Shown: in pieces, positions 7,205 to 16,132 of the stretch
Layout: every line of letters starts with the position of its first letter
Position numbering within the stretch: position 1 is the stretch's first letter
NCBI GenBank assembly: GCA_039804025.1
Contig: JBDRZP010000001.1
Coordinates: forward strand, 62,001 to 126,000
DNA from: a candidate division WOR-3 bacterium
GTDB taxonomy: Bacteria > Hydrothermota > Hydrothermia > Hydrothermales > JAJRUZ01
Length of the DNA stretch: 64,000 bases
Direction of reading: 5' to 3'
Notes under the pieces: model-generated
The model's database searches: none
What the model was told of the DNA's origin: nothing
What the model saw: only the letters and a program-made list of their open reading frames with translations
Position numbers and translations under genes: made by a program

Positions 7205-9018
7205 AAAGATTTTATTTCTTAATATTACTTTCATTAATTATATTTTGCAAGAAAAAAGATGAAGAGCCACCAAGAGTATCAATAATTTCTCCCTTAGATA
7301 ATGAATCCTTTTTCCCAGATACAATTGAAATTAAAGTAAAAGCAGAAGATAACGAGGGTATAGATTACATAGAGGTATTTGTTGATGGAATTTTACTTGG
7401 AAGAGCACAGAGAAATTTTGCCACCTTTAAATGGGATGGAACTTCAGCACCTGATTCTTCTCAGCATACAGTTTATGCAAAAGCAATTGATTTCGCAGGA
7501 AATATAGGAAGATCAAAGGATGTTAAATTTTTTATATATTCAAGTAATCACCCACCTTCAATAAAATTAATTTCTCCTGACTCAGGTTCAATTCTTGCCT
7601 CCAATCAAGTTACTTTTATTTTTAAGGGAAAGGATAAAGATGCCTTTGATACCCTTTTTTACTCAATTTATCTTGATACAATTCCCTATCCAATCTTCAA
7701 AGAACCTGTTGTAAAAGACCTTAAAGATACTACATATACATTATCAAATTTACTTTATAACAAAAAATATTACTGGCAGGTAGTGGTTAGAGATTTACTT
7801 GGACTTAAGGATACTTCAAAAATCTTTTACTTTTTAACTCCACCTTTAAACCAGAAACCCCTTCCACCTTCAAACCCTTACCCTCCTGATGGTGCTACTG
7901 ATGTAAGTCATACTCCAGTTTTAAAATACCATTCTTTTGACCCAGATGGTGATTCAATTTATTTCAGGGTAAAACTGGATACAAGCTTTATCTTTTCAAA
8001 GCCAATTATTAATATATTAACACCTGATACTTTTTATAACATTATTAATCCATTAATTTCAGGAGTAAAGTATTTCTGGCGTGTTACCGCTTACGATAAA
8101 AAGGGTGATTCATCTATTTCTAATTTGTGGAAATTTAATGTTAAAAGAGAAAATTTAAACCTAATTTATTCAATGAGTGGGTTCTGGTATAAGGATATAG
8201 ATGTTTATTATGACACTTTATTTTTAATTAAAGTTCCGAATCAACTGGAAGTTTATTACAATAATTCAGGAAATTTAATTTTCATAAATAATTTTACTCT
8301 ACCCAGTTTTTCATACAGAATATATTACAGGAAACCTTATCTTTTTGTTACGTATGGTAATATAGGGCCAAGAAAACTGGGGTTATTTAAAATACAAAAT
8401 TCAAATCTGATTTTACTTGATGAATTTTCCCTGAATTCAGGATCAATTAATGAAGTCCTTTTTTATGATAACTATATTTTCGTTATTTTGCTTAACGGAT
8501 TTAAGATTTTAAAAATTAATTCAGATTCCTTTGAAATTTTAAATTCAGGAACAACGAATTTTCAGGTGCTTGATGCTGATATTGGTTTTAATAACCTATA
8601 TTTAGTGGGGGAATCCTTTATTGAAACATATTCCTTAAATCCGCCTGAAAATCCCTCATTTTTATACAGAACTCAGACAGGTTTTTCAGGTATAAATAAT
8701 ATAAAAATAAAAAACAGATACATTTTAATCGGCTCAAACTACTATTTACTTTTATATTACATAAGTGATCCACTTCTTGCTCCTATTTTTATTCATCAAC
8801 TATCTTTATCAGAAAACATAAAAATTATAAAAAATGAAAACAGACTTTTTGGCATATTTTTAAAAAATTCAGCATTAATAACATATCCTAATATTTCAGA
8901 AATCCACCTTTATTCAAATATTTACTATCTCTCAAACATAGAATCAGGCTACATAAATTACCCGTATTTTTATATTGTTTCACAGAATGGCTTATATATT
9001 CTCTTATGTCAGAAATAA
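7201..9018 (+). CDS. Large lipoprotein with Ig-like/fibronectin-like domains and a propeller-like C-terminus
   Basis: 605 residues. A lipoprotein signal peptide ends in a lipobox at Cys16 (LIIFC), followed by KKKDEEPP. Residues ~25-110 form a bacterial Ig-like domain (VSIISPLDNESF, KAEDNEGIDYIEVFVDG, KAIDFAGNIG). Residues ~118-315 hold two fibronectin-III-like repeats, each with a P-x-x-P-S/N-P start and Y-x-W-x-V-V/T strand (YYWQVVVRD, YFWRVTAYD). The last ~280 residues are short aromatic/beta repeats resembling LVIVD-type propellers. It is likely an outer-membrane-anchored surface protein; ligand unknown. The start overlaps the slt stop (ATGA), and its end overlaps tsaB by 13 bp. Confidence 0.75.
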   Translation: MKRFYFLILLSLIIFCKKKDEEPPRVSIISPLDNESFFPDTIEIKVKAEDNEGIDYIEVFVDGILLGRAQRNFATFKWDGTSAPDSSQHTVYAKAIDFAGNIGRSKDVKFFIYSSNHPPSIKLISPDSGSILASNQVTFIFKGKDKDAFDTLFYSIYLDTIPYPIFKEPVVKDLKDTTYTLSNLLYNKKYYWQVVVRDLLGLKDTSKIFYFLTPPLNQKPLPPSNPYPPDGATDVSHTPVLKYHSFDPDGDSIYFRVKLDTSFIFSKPIINILTPDTFYNIINPLISGVKYFWRVTAYDKKGDSSISNLWKFNVKRENLNLIYSMSGFWYKDIDVYYDTLFLIKVPNQLEVYYNNSGNLIFINNFTLPSFSYRIYYRKPYLFVTYGNIGPRKLGLFKIQNSNLILLDEFSLNSGSINEVLFYDNYIFVILLNGFKILKINSDSFEILNSGTTNFQVLDADIGFNNLYLVGESFIETYSLNPPENPSFLYRTQTGFSGINNIKIKNRYILIGSNYYLLLYYISDPLLAPIFIHQLSLSENIKIIKNENRLFGIFLKNSALITYPNISEIHLYSNIYYLSNIESGYINYPYFYIVSQNGLYILLCQK

Positions 9019-9611
9019 TTATTGAAAGTGCTACCAGGTTTCCTTCAATAGGATTAAAAAAAAATAAAATTTTTAAAATTTATTACTCAGGAAAAGAAGG
9101 GAACCATTCCACTTTTTTCTTTGATGTTATAAAAGAATTTAATCTTGACGAAGTTAAAAGGATATTAATTACTATTGGACCAGGAAGATTCACATCACTT
9201 AGGGTTGGTCTTTCCTTTGCTCTTGGTTTAGCAATTCCAAGAAAAATAAAGATTATCCCTTTAAACACTTTTGATATTGTTGAAAATAAACTATCTAAAA
9301 AATTTTCTGATTTTGGAATTTTTTTGAAAAAGGGAGGCGAAGGTTTTTTATACAGAAAAAAAGGTGATGATAAAATTTATGTTGTAAAAGAAATAAAGGA
9401 TAATTTACCCCTCTTTACTTTTGAGCCAGTCAAAATAGATTTCGAATATAATATTATAATGATTGATCCTTTAATGATGTATGAATATTATATTGAAAAT
9501 AAAGAAAAGCTTGAGGAAACAATTGATTATGATAAAATAAAACTTTTGTATTCTTTTTTGCCCTATGAAAAATCCCTTATTGAGAAGGGCAAAATTAAAG
9601 GATATTCCTGA
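9006..9611 (+). CDS. tsaB: tRNA threonylcarbamoyladenosine biosynthesis protein TsaB
   Basis: 201 residues. The family signature is GPGRFTSLRVGLSFALGLA (~residues 57-75; usual form GPGSFTGLRIG). The N-terminus, normally ILAIDTS, is degenerate here (IIIESATRFPSIGL), which is tolerated because TsaB is the non-catalytic partner of TsaD in making t6A37 in tRNA. The following gene is rimI, the classical neighbour, and overlaps it by 47 bp. tsaD and tsaE are not in the window. Confidence 0.85.
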   Translation: MSEIIIESATRFPSIGLKKNKIFKIYYSGKEGNHSTFFFDVIKEFNLDEVKRILITIGPGRFTSLRVGLSFALGLAIPRKIKIIPLNTFDIVENKLSKKFSDFGIFLKKGGEGFLYRKKGDDKIYVVKEIKDNLPLFTFEPVKIDFEYNIIMIDPLMMYEYYIENKEKLEETIDYDKIKLLYSFLPYEKSLIEKGKIKGYS

Positions 9612-10005
9612 AATTTTAAAAATTGAAAAGGAGGTTTTTCCTGATCCGTGGTCTTTTTATTCTTTTTTATTTGAATTAAAAAATCCAGATAATTATTTTT
9701 ATGTCATTGAAATTGAAAATGAAGTTATAGGCTATATAATTGCCGGTGAATATGAGGAAAGTTATCATTTAAAAAATATAGCTATAAAAAAAGAATATCA
9801 GGGAAAAGGCTATGGGAAATTTCTTTTAAATAATTTAATAGAAAAGGCAAAAAAAGAAAATAAAAGATTTATTTTTCTTGAGGTAAGGGTATCAAATGAA
9901 AGGGCTATTAAATTTTATGAAAAATTTGGTTTTAAGAGAAATCGTCTATTAAAAGGATACTATGGGTATAAAGAAGATGGTTATGAGTATGTTTTAGATT
10001 TGTAA
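9565..10005 (+). CDS. rimI: GNAT N-acetyltransferase, RimI type (ribosomal protein S18 alanine acetyltransferase)
   Basis: 146 residues, a single GNAT domain. Hallmarks are FPDPWS near residue 25 (RimI-type substrate loop), acetyl-CoA binding motif QGKGYGKFLL, and the C-terminal LEVRVSNERAIKFYEKFGFK. RimI acetylates the N-terminus of S18; in this genomic context (directly after tsaB, overlapping it by 47 bp) that assignment is strong. The 3' end overlaps by 12 bp, tail to tail, with the DUF92 gene on the other strand, leaving no room for a conventional terminator. Confidence 0.88.
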   Translation: MKNPLLRRAKLKDIPEILKIEKEVFPDPWSFYSFLFELKNPDNYFYVIEIENEVIGYIIAGEYEESYHLKNIAIKKEYQGKGYGKFLLNNLIEKAKKENKRFIFLEVRVSNERAIKFYEKFGFKRNRLLKGYYGYKEDGYEYVLDL

Positions 10006-10653
10006 GAATCTAAATAACAGAAAAATAAGGGGCGAAACTATTGTTATTAAAAAGTTTATAAAATCAGAAGTAAAAAAATTAAATTTATTTTCAAAAAAAG
10101 CACCCAAAAAGGAATCTATTATATTTCCTATAAAACCTGATATAAAAACAGGTATTATGTATTTAACTTTAAGAGAAAAAAAAGAAAAAATTAATGCACC
10201 TATTAAACCCATTAAAGTTCCTACCACAGATACAGCACCACTTGTTCCAGGGTATACTTTTTTAAAACCTTTAAGACTATAAGCACTTTTTGAAAAAGAA
10301 ATTCCAGCTTCACTTGACCATGTATCAGATAAAACAGCACATAGAGATGAAAGGAAAAGATGATAATCAAAAAAGGATAAAAGTGTAGGTACAAAACCAT
10401 TTGCAAGAACCTGTTTAAAATCTCTTGGTTTGTGTTTATTCTTTCTAAAACTGCCCCAGAAAAGAGAAGAAAAGACAAAAAATAAAAGTGCTAATACTCC
10501 TTTTAAACCTAAGTTAAAAAAAATTAAAGAACCAATAAAGGTCATTGGGAAAAAGGAATTTTCATTAAAAAGATTCATATAAATAAGAATCATTGATATA
10601 AAAGAAGCAGAAATAAGAGAAAAAGAAAGAAAAAATAAATCAGAAAGAGCCAT
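9994..10653 (-). CDS. DUF92 (TMEM19-like) integral membrane protein
   Basis: 219 residues with about six hydrophobic segments. It carries the DUF92 signatures: RDFKQVLANGFVPTLLS, then AVLSDTWSSEAGISFSK, then VYPGTSGAVSVVGTLMG. The family is found across bacteria, archaea and eukaryotes; in plants a member is linked to phytyl-phosphate kinase (VTE6-type) activity, but the function in bacteria is not settled. It is the last gene of a four-gene minus operon; its ATG shares the TAATG junction with the stop of the ABC exporter upstream. Confidence 0.8.
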   Translation of the reverse strand: MALSDLFFLSFSLISASFISMILIYMNLFNENSFFPMTFIGSLIFFNLGLKGVLALLFFVFSSLFWGSFRKNKHKPRDFKQVLANGFVPTLLSFFDYHLFLSSLCAVLSDTWSSEAGISFSKSAYSLKGFKKVYPGTSGAVSVVGTLMGLIGALIFSFFSLKVKYIIPVFISGFIGNIIDSFLGAFFENKFNFFTSDFINFLITIVSPLIFLLFRFLQI

Positions 10654-12386
10654 TAGAGAAGTGCATCTACTCTACCAACCTTCCAGAGTTTGCTGTAAAA
10701 TCCATCTTTTTCAATAAGTTCATAATGAGTTCCCATTTCTATAATTTTTCCCTTAAAAATTACAATTATTTTATCACAATTTTTAATTGTTGAAAGTCTA
10801 TGGGCAATTATTATACTTGTTCTATCTTTAAGAAGTTCAAGAAGGGCTTTGTGAATTAAATGTTCTGTATATGAATCAATATGGCTCGTTGCTTCATCAA
10901 GAATAACTAATTTTTTATCATAGGCAAAAATTCTTGCAATTGCTATAAGTTGTTTTTCACCAACAGAAAGAGAATCAGGACTTACCCTTGTCATTATACC
11001 GTCTTTAAATTTATCTATAAGTTCACTCAGAAAGCTTCTTTTAACAGCTTCCATTACTCTTTCTTCAGGAATGTTATCAAAAAGTTTTATATTATTCAAT
11101 ATCGTATCGTCAAATATAAAATTTTCCTGTAAAACTATTCCGATATTTTTTCTTAAAAATTCTAAATTATATTCCCTTATGTCAATTCCATCTATAAGAA
11201 TCCTCCCTTTCTGAAATGGGTAAAATCCGAGGAGTAAGTTAATTATTGAAGTTTTACCTGAACCAGTTGGACCAACAAGAGCAACTTTTTCTCCTTTTTT
11301 AATTTCAAAGCTCACCCCTTTTAAAACCCAGTCCTCATTATTATAGGAAAAATAAACATTATCAAAAACAATATTCCCTTCTATTTTATCCTTTATTATA
11401 CCAGTTTTAATTTCTGACTCTTCTTTAAAAACACTGTCAATTCTTTCAAGAGCAGCCATAGCTGATTGAAAAATGTTGTATTTTTCTGAAAGATCCATTA
11501 TAGGCCTAAAAGCCATCCTTACATAGGAAATAAAAGCAACAAGAGAACCTATTGTAAAATTTCCTTTTATAATCATAGGAGAAGAAATAAGAATAATTAT
11601 AGCAATTGCAAGAAATTCGTGAAAATCAACAAGGGGTCTGAAAATAGCAAAACTTTTAACCTGAGAAATATTACTTTTAAAAAGATTTTCATTAATTATA
11701 TTGAACTTTTCTTTAAAAAAATTCTCTTTCTTAAAAATATTTATCACCTTTATACCAGATAAGCTTTCCTGAACAAAAGCATTAATCTCAGCAAGATATT
11801 TTCTTATATCTCTGTATGCCTTTCTAACTGATTCTCTGAAAATATTAGAAATAAAAAAAAGTGAAGGTGTAAGTATCAAGATAGATAATGTTAACATTTT
11901 ATTCATCTTAAACATAAAAAAGAAAATTCCAAAAAGGAGAAAAATATCCTTTAAAAGATAAATTAGAACAGAGGAAAAGAATTCATTTAAAGCCTGAACA
12001 TCATTGGTTAATCTTGTCACAATTCTGCCCACTGGATTTTTATCAAAATAACTTATTTTCAAAGAAAGAACTTTTTTCATTAAAGAATTTCTCATATCCA
12101 TCATTGCCCTGTTTCCAGCATAGGTAACAAGTAAAATGAAAAGATAAGTTGAAATAGTTGAAATTAATATTAAAATAAGATAATAAATTGAATACATATA
12201 GAGAACTTTAAAATTACCTTTCTTTACAAAGGGAACAATACCTTTATCTATTGCATTTTTAAGAACAATTGGTGAAATCATGTCTGAAGCTGTTGTTATC
12301 AAAAGCATCAAGAAAGTCAAAAATAAAATTAAAATATAGGGTCTTAAAAATTTCAAAATATATTTAAAAAGTCTTATATCTTCCAT
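10653..12386 (-). CDS. ABC exporter subunit (type IV, transmembrane + ATPase fused), partner B of a heterodimer
   Basis: 577 residues: six-helix exporter domain (~1-310) then an ATPase domain. Walker A is GPTGSGKTS (~370-378), Walker B ends in the catalytic pair DE (LDEATSHID, ~495) and the H-switch is AHRLS (~527), all canonical. The signature motif is degenerate, LSVGEKQ in place of LSGGQ (~472). The gene just upstream encodes the complementary partner with a good signature and a degenerate catalytic site, so this is one half of an asymmetric heterodimeric exporter of the TM287/288, BmrC/D or MdlA/B kind. Substrate unknown; lipid or drug export is plausible. Start codon overlaps the partner's stop (TAATG). 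Confidence 0.9.
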   Translation of the reverse strand: MEDIRLFKYILKFLRPYILILFLTFLMLLITTASDMISPIVLKNAIDKGIVPFVKKGNFKVLYMYSIYYLILILISTISTYLFILLVTYAGNRAMMDMRNSLMKKVLSLKISYFDKNPVGRIVTRLTNDVQALNEFFSSVLIYLLKDIFLLFGIFFFMFKMNKMLTLSILILTPSLFFISNIFRESVRKAYRDIRKYLAEINAFVQESLSGIKVINIFKKENFFKEKFNIINENLFKSNISQVKSFAIFRPLVDFHEFLAIAIIILISSPMIIKGNFTIGSLVAFISYVRMAFRPIMDLSEKYNIFQSAMAALERIDSVFKEESEIKTGIIKDKIEGNIVFDNVYFSYNNEDWVLKGVSFEIKKGEKVALVGPTGSGKTSIINLLLGFYPFQKGRILIDGIDIREYNLEFLRKNIGIVLQENFIFDDTILNNIKLFDNIPEERVMEAVKRSFLSELIDKFKDGIMTRVSPDSLSVGEKQLIAIARIFAYDKKLVILDEATSHIDSYTEHLIHKALLELLKDRTSIIIAHRLSTIKNCDKIIVIFKGKIIEMGTHYELIEKDGFYSKLWKVGRVDALL

Positions 12387-14119
12387 TATCCCTTTATCTC
12401 CTCTTTTATAAGAGCAGTCTGAAGCTCATAAAGACTATTATAAAACCCTTTTCTGTTTACAAGTTCCTCATGAGTTCCCATTTCAACAATCTCACCTTTT
12501 TCAAATACATAAATTTCATCACATCTCATTAAAACAGGTATTCTTGTAGAAACTACAATAAGAGTTATATTTTCAAATTCCCTGAAAATATTTTCAAAAA
12601 CTTCTTTTTCAGTTTTAAAATCAAGAGAAGATAGGGCATCATCAATTAAAAGAATTTTTGGTTTTCTCAAAAATATTCTCGCTAAACTCAACCTTTCTCT
12701 TTGTCCTCCAGAAAGAGTGACACCCCTTTCACCAACAATTGTAAAAATCCCTTCTTTAAAATTATCAATATCTTTTATAAAACGGGATAAATTTAGTGCT
12801 TTTTCAATCTCATCTTCCCTTACTCCATTTTTAGAACCTAAAAGCACATTTTCTTTTATGGTGGCTGAAAATATAAATGGTTCCTGTTCAAGCAAAATTA
12901 TATTTTCCCTTAAATCACTTATCCTGTAATGTTTTATATCTATATCATCAATGAAAATTGTTCCATCAGGTGGGTCATAAATTCTCGAAATTAAATATAA
13001 AAGGGTTGATTTACCTGAACCTGGTTTACCTGTAAATCCAATAAACCTTCCTGGTTTTATTTCTAAGTTAATATTTTTTAATACATTATAATGACCATTG
13101 AAACTATAATTTAGATTCCTTACTTTAATGTGCCCTTTAAATTTATCATCAATTCTAACATTCCCATCCTTCATATCATTTTTTTCTTTTAAGATAAGTT
13201 CTATTCTTAACAGGGAAGCAGAACCTCTTTGAAAGATATTTAGGGACCAACCAAGAGCCATAACTGGCCATATAAGTAAATCAAGATAGGAAATAAAAGC
13301 AACAAAATCACCAAGAGAAAGCTCTCCTAAAATAGCATTTTTTCCTCCAAAAATTATTAAAAAAAGGACTGAAAAACCTGAAATCAGAATTATCATTGAT
13401 TGGAAAATACCATATACATAAGCAAGATTTATATTCTCCCTTAAATATTTTTCATTTTCCTTATAAAATTCTTTAAATTTTCCTTCTTCCTGAACAAAGG
13501 ATTTTATTATTTTTATTGAACTTATGATTTCCTTGGAACTTTCAGTTAAATCAGAAAACCTTTCCTGAACTCTTCTAAAAAAGTTATGAATTTTGGGACC
13601 TAAAAAAATCATTGAAACTGAAAGCAAAGGAAAAGGAATTAAAACATAAAGAGTCAATTTAAAGGATATTGAAAACATAATAACAAAGGAAAATGTCACC
13701 ATTATAAGAAAATCAAAAAAAGCAACTATTCCAATCCCTGAAGCCATTCTTATAGCTTCAAGGTCATTTGTTATATGTGCCATTAAATTTCCTGTACCGG
13801 TTTTATAAAAATAGAAAGGATGTAGAGTTAAAAGATGATCGTAAAGCTTTTTTCTTAAAAAAGCCTCTATTTCTCTACCTGCTCCCAGTATAAAATACCT
13901 CCAGAAAAATCTAAAAATAAGAACAAAAAGGGATAAAAGGAGAATGAATAAAGAATACTTTAAAAAAGCTAAAAATTCTTTTTCTTTCTCTATTGCTGAG
14001 ATGACTTCCCTTATAACAAGTGGTAAAATAAGTTGTGCTGCATCAACAATTAATAAAGCTAAAATACCCCAAAAAAATTTTTTTTTCCACTTTAAAAAAA
14101 GTTTAAATAGTGATTTCAT
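12386..14119 (-). CDS. ABC exporter subunit, partner A of a heterodimer (degenerate ATP site)
   Basis: 577 residues, the same architecture and length as its partner. Walker A is GKPGSGKST (~361-369) and the signature LSGGQRE (~468) is perfect. The Walker B glutamate is replaced by aspartate (IDDALSSLD, ~490), and the switch histidine is missing (VVSTRIP where VTHRL is usual). This is the non-hydrolysing composite site known from heterodimeric exporters: A's Walker A/B faces B's imperfect LSVGE, while B's intact catalytic residues face A's LSGGQ. The start overlaps the OmpA gene stop (ATGA), so the pair is translationally coupled to an outer-membrane protein. Confidence 0.9.
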   Translation of the reverse strand: MKSLFKLFLKWKKKFFWGILALLIVDAAQLILPLVIREVISAIEKEKEFLAFLKYSLFILLLSLFVLIFRFFWRYFILGAGREIEAFLRKKLYDHLLTLHPFYFYKTGTGNLMAHITNDLEAIRMASGIGIVAFFDFLIMVTFSFVIMFSISFKLTLYVLIPFPLLSVSMIFLGPKIHNFFRRVQERFSDLTESSKEIISSIKIIKSFVQEEGKFKEFYKENEKYLRENINLAYVYGIFQSMIILISGFSVLFLIIFGGKNAILGELSLGDFVAFISYLDLLIWPVMALGWSLNIFQRGSASLLRIELILKEKNDMKDGNVRIDDKFKGHIKVRNLNYSFNGHYNVLKNINLEIKPGRFIGFTGKPGSGKSTLLYLISRIYDPPDGTIFIDDIDIKHYRISDLRENIILLEQEPFIFSATIKENVLLGSKNGVREDEIEKALNLSRFIKDIDNFKEGIFTIVGERGVTLSGGQRERLSLARIFLRKPKILLIDDALSSLDFKTEKEVFENIFREFENITLIVVSTRIPVLMRCDEIYVFEKGEIVEMGTHEELVNRKGFYNSLYELQTALIKEEIKG

Positions 14120-15525
14120 TTCTTTTCTATTATTATTTCAACTCTTCTATTTTGAGCTCTACCTTCCTCTGTGTCATTGGAAGCAATGGGCTCTCTATCT
14201 CCAAAACCCTCATATTCAAATTCTAAATTTGAGAGATTTTCAACTTTTATAAAATAATCAACAACTGCTTTTGCTCTTGCTTTTGAAAGCTCAAAGTTAT
14301 CCTTATACTTTGATTTTAATAAAGGACCAATAGGTATATTATCAGTATGACCATATACCTTTACCTTATATCTTGGATAAGTTCTCAAAAAATTAGCTAT
14401 ATTTTTAAGGGTCAAAATACTTTCTACTTGTAAACCTGTTCCACCGATTTCAAAGTGAACAGCCTTCTCAGTAGCGGTAATTTTAATAAACTCTTTTTCT
14501 TCTTGAATCTTTATACCTTCAATTTTTTTAAGAGCTTCAAAAGCTTCTTCTCTCATCTTTCTAACTTCTTCTTTTTCCTTTTCAACAATGTTTCTTAAAG
14601 AATCTACTTCCCTTCTTTTTTTCTCAATTTCTTCATTTAATTTATTAACCTCAGCATAGAGCTTTTCTGCTTCCTTATATTTTCTTTCTGATTCTGAAAG
14701 TAATCTTGCTAAATTTTCTCTTTCTTTCCTTTTTCTTTCTCTCTCTTTTTCTTTCCATTTATCGTCACCTGTAAGAATATTAAAAGATAAAGAGTATCTT
14801 GTATCATTTTCAGGAAGAAAATGAATGGAAAACTGTAAAAGATAATCTGTTTTTTCTACAAAGCTCGTATAATAAGATACAAATAAAGAAGGGTAAGGTG
14901 CCATACCTTCTTTCCAAAATACACCAATTCCGGGAAATAATCTTTCAAACAAAATAAATTCAAGAGCAAATCCACCAAAATAATCTTCAAATTTTCCAAA
15001 GGAAAAACCTAAATTTTTAACATTTACCTTTTTAAAAGTCTCAATATTATTTAAAACTACTCTTGTTAAAAATTTAAAATCAAACTTTTTTATTCCAGGA
15101 CCTATAATAGATGTTTCAAAAAATCCTGGATTAAAAGGATTTAAAAGAAAAAGTTTAAATCCTGATATGATTTTCAAGTCCTCTTCAATTATCCCATAAA
15201 AACCTAAAAAGCCAGAAAGGGAAGAAGAAAACTTTTTGCCTGTTAAAAGTGAAAAGTCATTTAAATAATTTTTTCCTTTTGAAAATTCAGAAGAGAGAGT
15301 AGAACGGAGGGAATAAAGAGAATCAACATTATAACCAAAGGCAAAGGAGTAATAACTATCCTTAAAAATTGTGCCCTTTTTAAACTGGTGAAAATTAAAG
15401 GAAAAGTAAGGTCTATACATTTCTCCTTCAAAGAGAAGGGAAAATGGATAGGAATACCCTGTTAAGGCATAACCTGAAGAAAACCCTTTTAGGTCAAAAA
15501 AGAGAAAAATTAGAAATTTTATCAT
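14116..15525 (-). CDS. OmpA-family outer-membrane protein: beta-barrel-like N-terminus, coiled coil, peptidoglycan-binding C-terminus
   Basis: 469 residues. A short signal peptide (MIKFLIFLFFDLKGFSSG) precedes ~230 residues of alternating aromatic strands typical of a barrel (RYSLSFNIL closes it). Then comes ~80 residues of highly charged coiled coil (KEKERERKRKERENL onward), and finally an OmpA/MotB domain (~350-469) with VYGHTDNIP, LSKARAKAVVDYF, YEGFGDREPIA and AQNRRVEI. The Asp and Arg that bind diaminopimelate are present, agreeing with the DNPR-type MurE in the window. It tethers the outer membrane to the cell wall. First gene of the minus operon that continues into the ABC exporter and DUF92 protein. 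Confidence 0.85.
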   Translation of the reverse strand: MIKFLIFLFFDLKGFSSGYALTGYSYPFSLLFEGEMYRPYFSFNFHQFKKGTIFKDSYYSFAFGYNVDSLYSLRSTLSSEFSKGKNYLNDFSLLTGKKFSSSLSGFLGFYGIIEEDLKIISGFKLFLLNPFNPGFFETSIIGPGIKKFDFKFLTRVVLNNIETFKKVNVKNLGFSFGKFEDYFGGFALEFILFERLFPGIGVFWKEGMAPYPSLFVSYYTSFVEKTDYLLQFSIHFLPENDTRYSLSFNILTGDDKWKEKERERKRKERENLARLLSESERKYKEAEKLYAEVNKLNEEIEKKRREVDSLRNIVEKEKEEVRKMREEAFEALKKIEGIKIQEEKEFIKITATEKAVHFEIGGTGLQVESILTLKNIANFLRTYPRYKVKVYGHTDNIPIGPLLKSKYKDNFELSKARAKAVVDYFIKVENLSNLEFEYEGFGDREPIASNDTEEGRAQNRRVEIIIEKK

Positions 15526-15534
15526 CTTAAATTT

Positions 15535-15546
15535 TATATTAATATA
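15535..15546. promoter_or_regulatory. Palindromic bidirectional -10 element between divergent genes
   Basis: The 21-bp gap between the OmpA gene (-) and the nitroreductase gene (+) contains the perfect palindrome TATATTAATATA. For the + gene, TATATT (15535-15540) is followed by exactly 6 nt and then ATG 15547, predicting a leaderless mRNA. For the - gene, TATAAA read on the other strand is followed by 7 nt and ATG. No Shine-Dalgarno sequence fits on either side. Confidence 0.55.
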
Positions 15547-16131
15547 ATGAAAAAATTAAAATTACAAGAGAGGATTATTAATCAAATAGATTTTATAAAA
15601 GTTCTTGAAAAAAGAAGAACTGTAAGAGAGTTTGACCCAGATAAAGAAATCACTTTAAAAGAAATATCGACGCTCTTATGGGCTACTTATGGTATAACAG
15701 ATAAAAATTACGGGCTTAAAACTGCACCCTCAGCAGGAGCAAGGTACCCGCTTGAGATATTTTTCTGTAATAAGGAAGGTGTTTTTAGATATATTCCTGA
15801 GGAAAATTCAATTTTAAAAGTAAAGGATATTGATATACGGGAAAAATTATCTCATTATGCTTATGAGCAAGATTTTATAAAGGATGCGCCAACAGTTTTT
15901 GTTATAGCTGCTGATTTTAAAAGAACAACTTCAAGATATGGAAAAAGGGGGGAAAGGTATGTGTATATAGATTTGGGTCATGCTGCACAGAATTTACTTT
16001 TATGTGCCACATATTTAGGTCTCGGTGCATGTCCTGTAGGAGCCTTTGATGACGAAAAAATAAAAAAACTACTTGAAATAGATTTTGATCCCCTTTATAT
16101 AATCCCTGTGGGATATCCAAAAAATTTTTAA
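15547..16131 (+). CDS. SagB-type nitroreductase/dehydrogenase
   Basis: 194 residues, FMN-dependent nitroreductase fold of the short SagB/ThcOx type: RRTVREFDPDKEITLKEISTLLWATYG, the SAGARYPLEIF motif, and the C-terminal GHAAQNLLLCATYLGLGACPVGAFDD. SagB proteins oxidise azolines in peptide natural products, but stand-alone members of unknown substrate are common, and no cyclodehydratase (YcaO) or precursor peptide is seen here. It starts a + operon with a radical SAM gene (1-bp gap) and a sugar dehydrogenase. Promoter predicted to be leaderless. Confidence 0.82.
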   Translation: MKKLKLQERIINQIDFIKVLEKRRTVREFDPDKEITLKEISTLLWATYGITDKNYGLKTAPSAGARYPLEIFFCNKEGVFRYIPEENSILKVKDIDIREKLSHYAYEQDFIKDAPTVFVIAADFKRTTSRYGKRGERYVYIDLGHAAQNLLLCATYLGLGACPVGAFDDEKIKKLLEIDFDPLYIIPVGYPKNF

Positions 16132-16132
16132 T

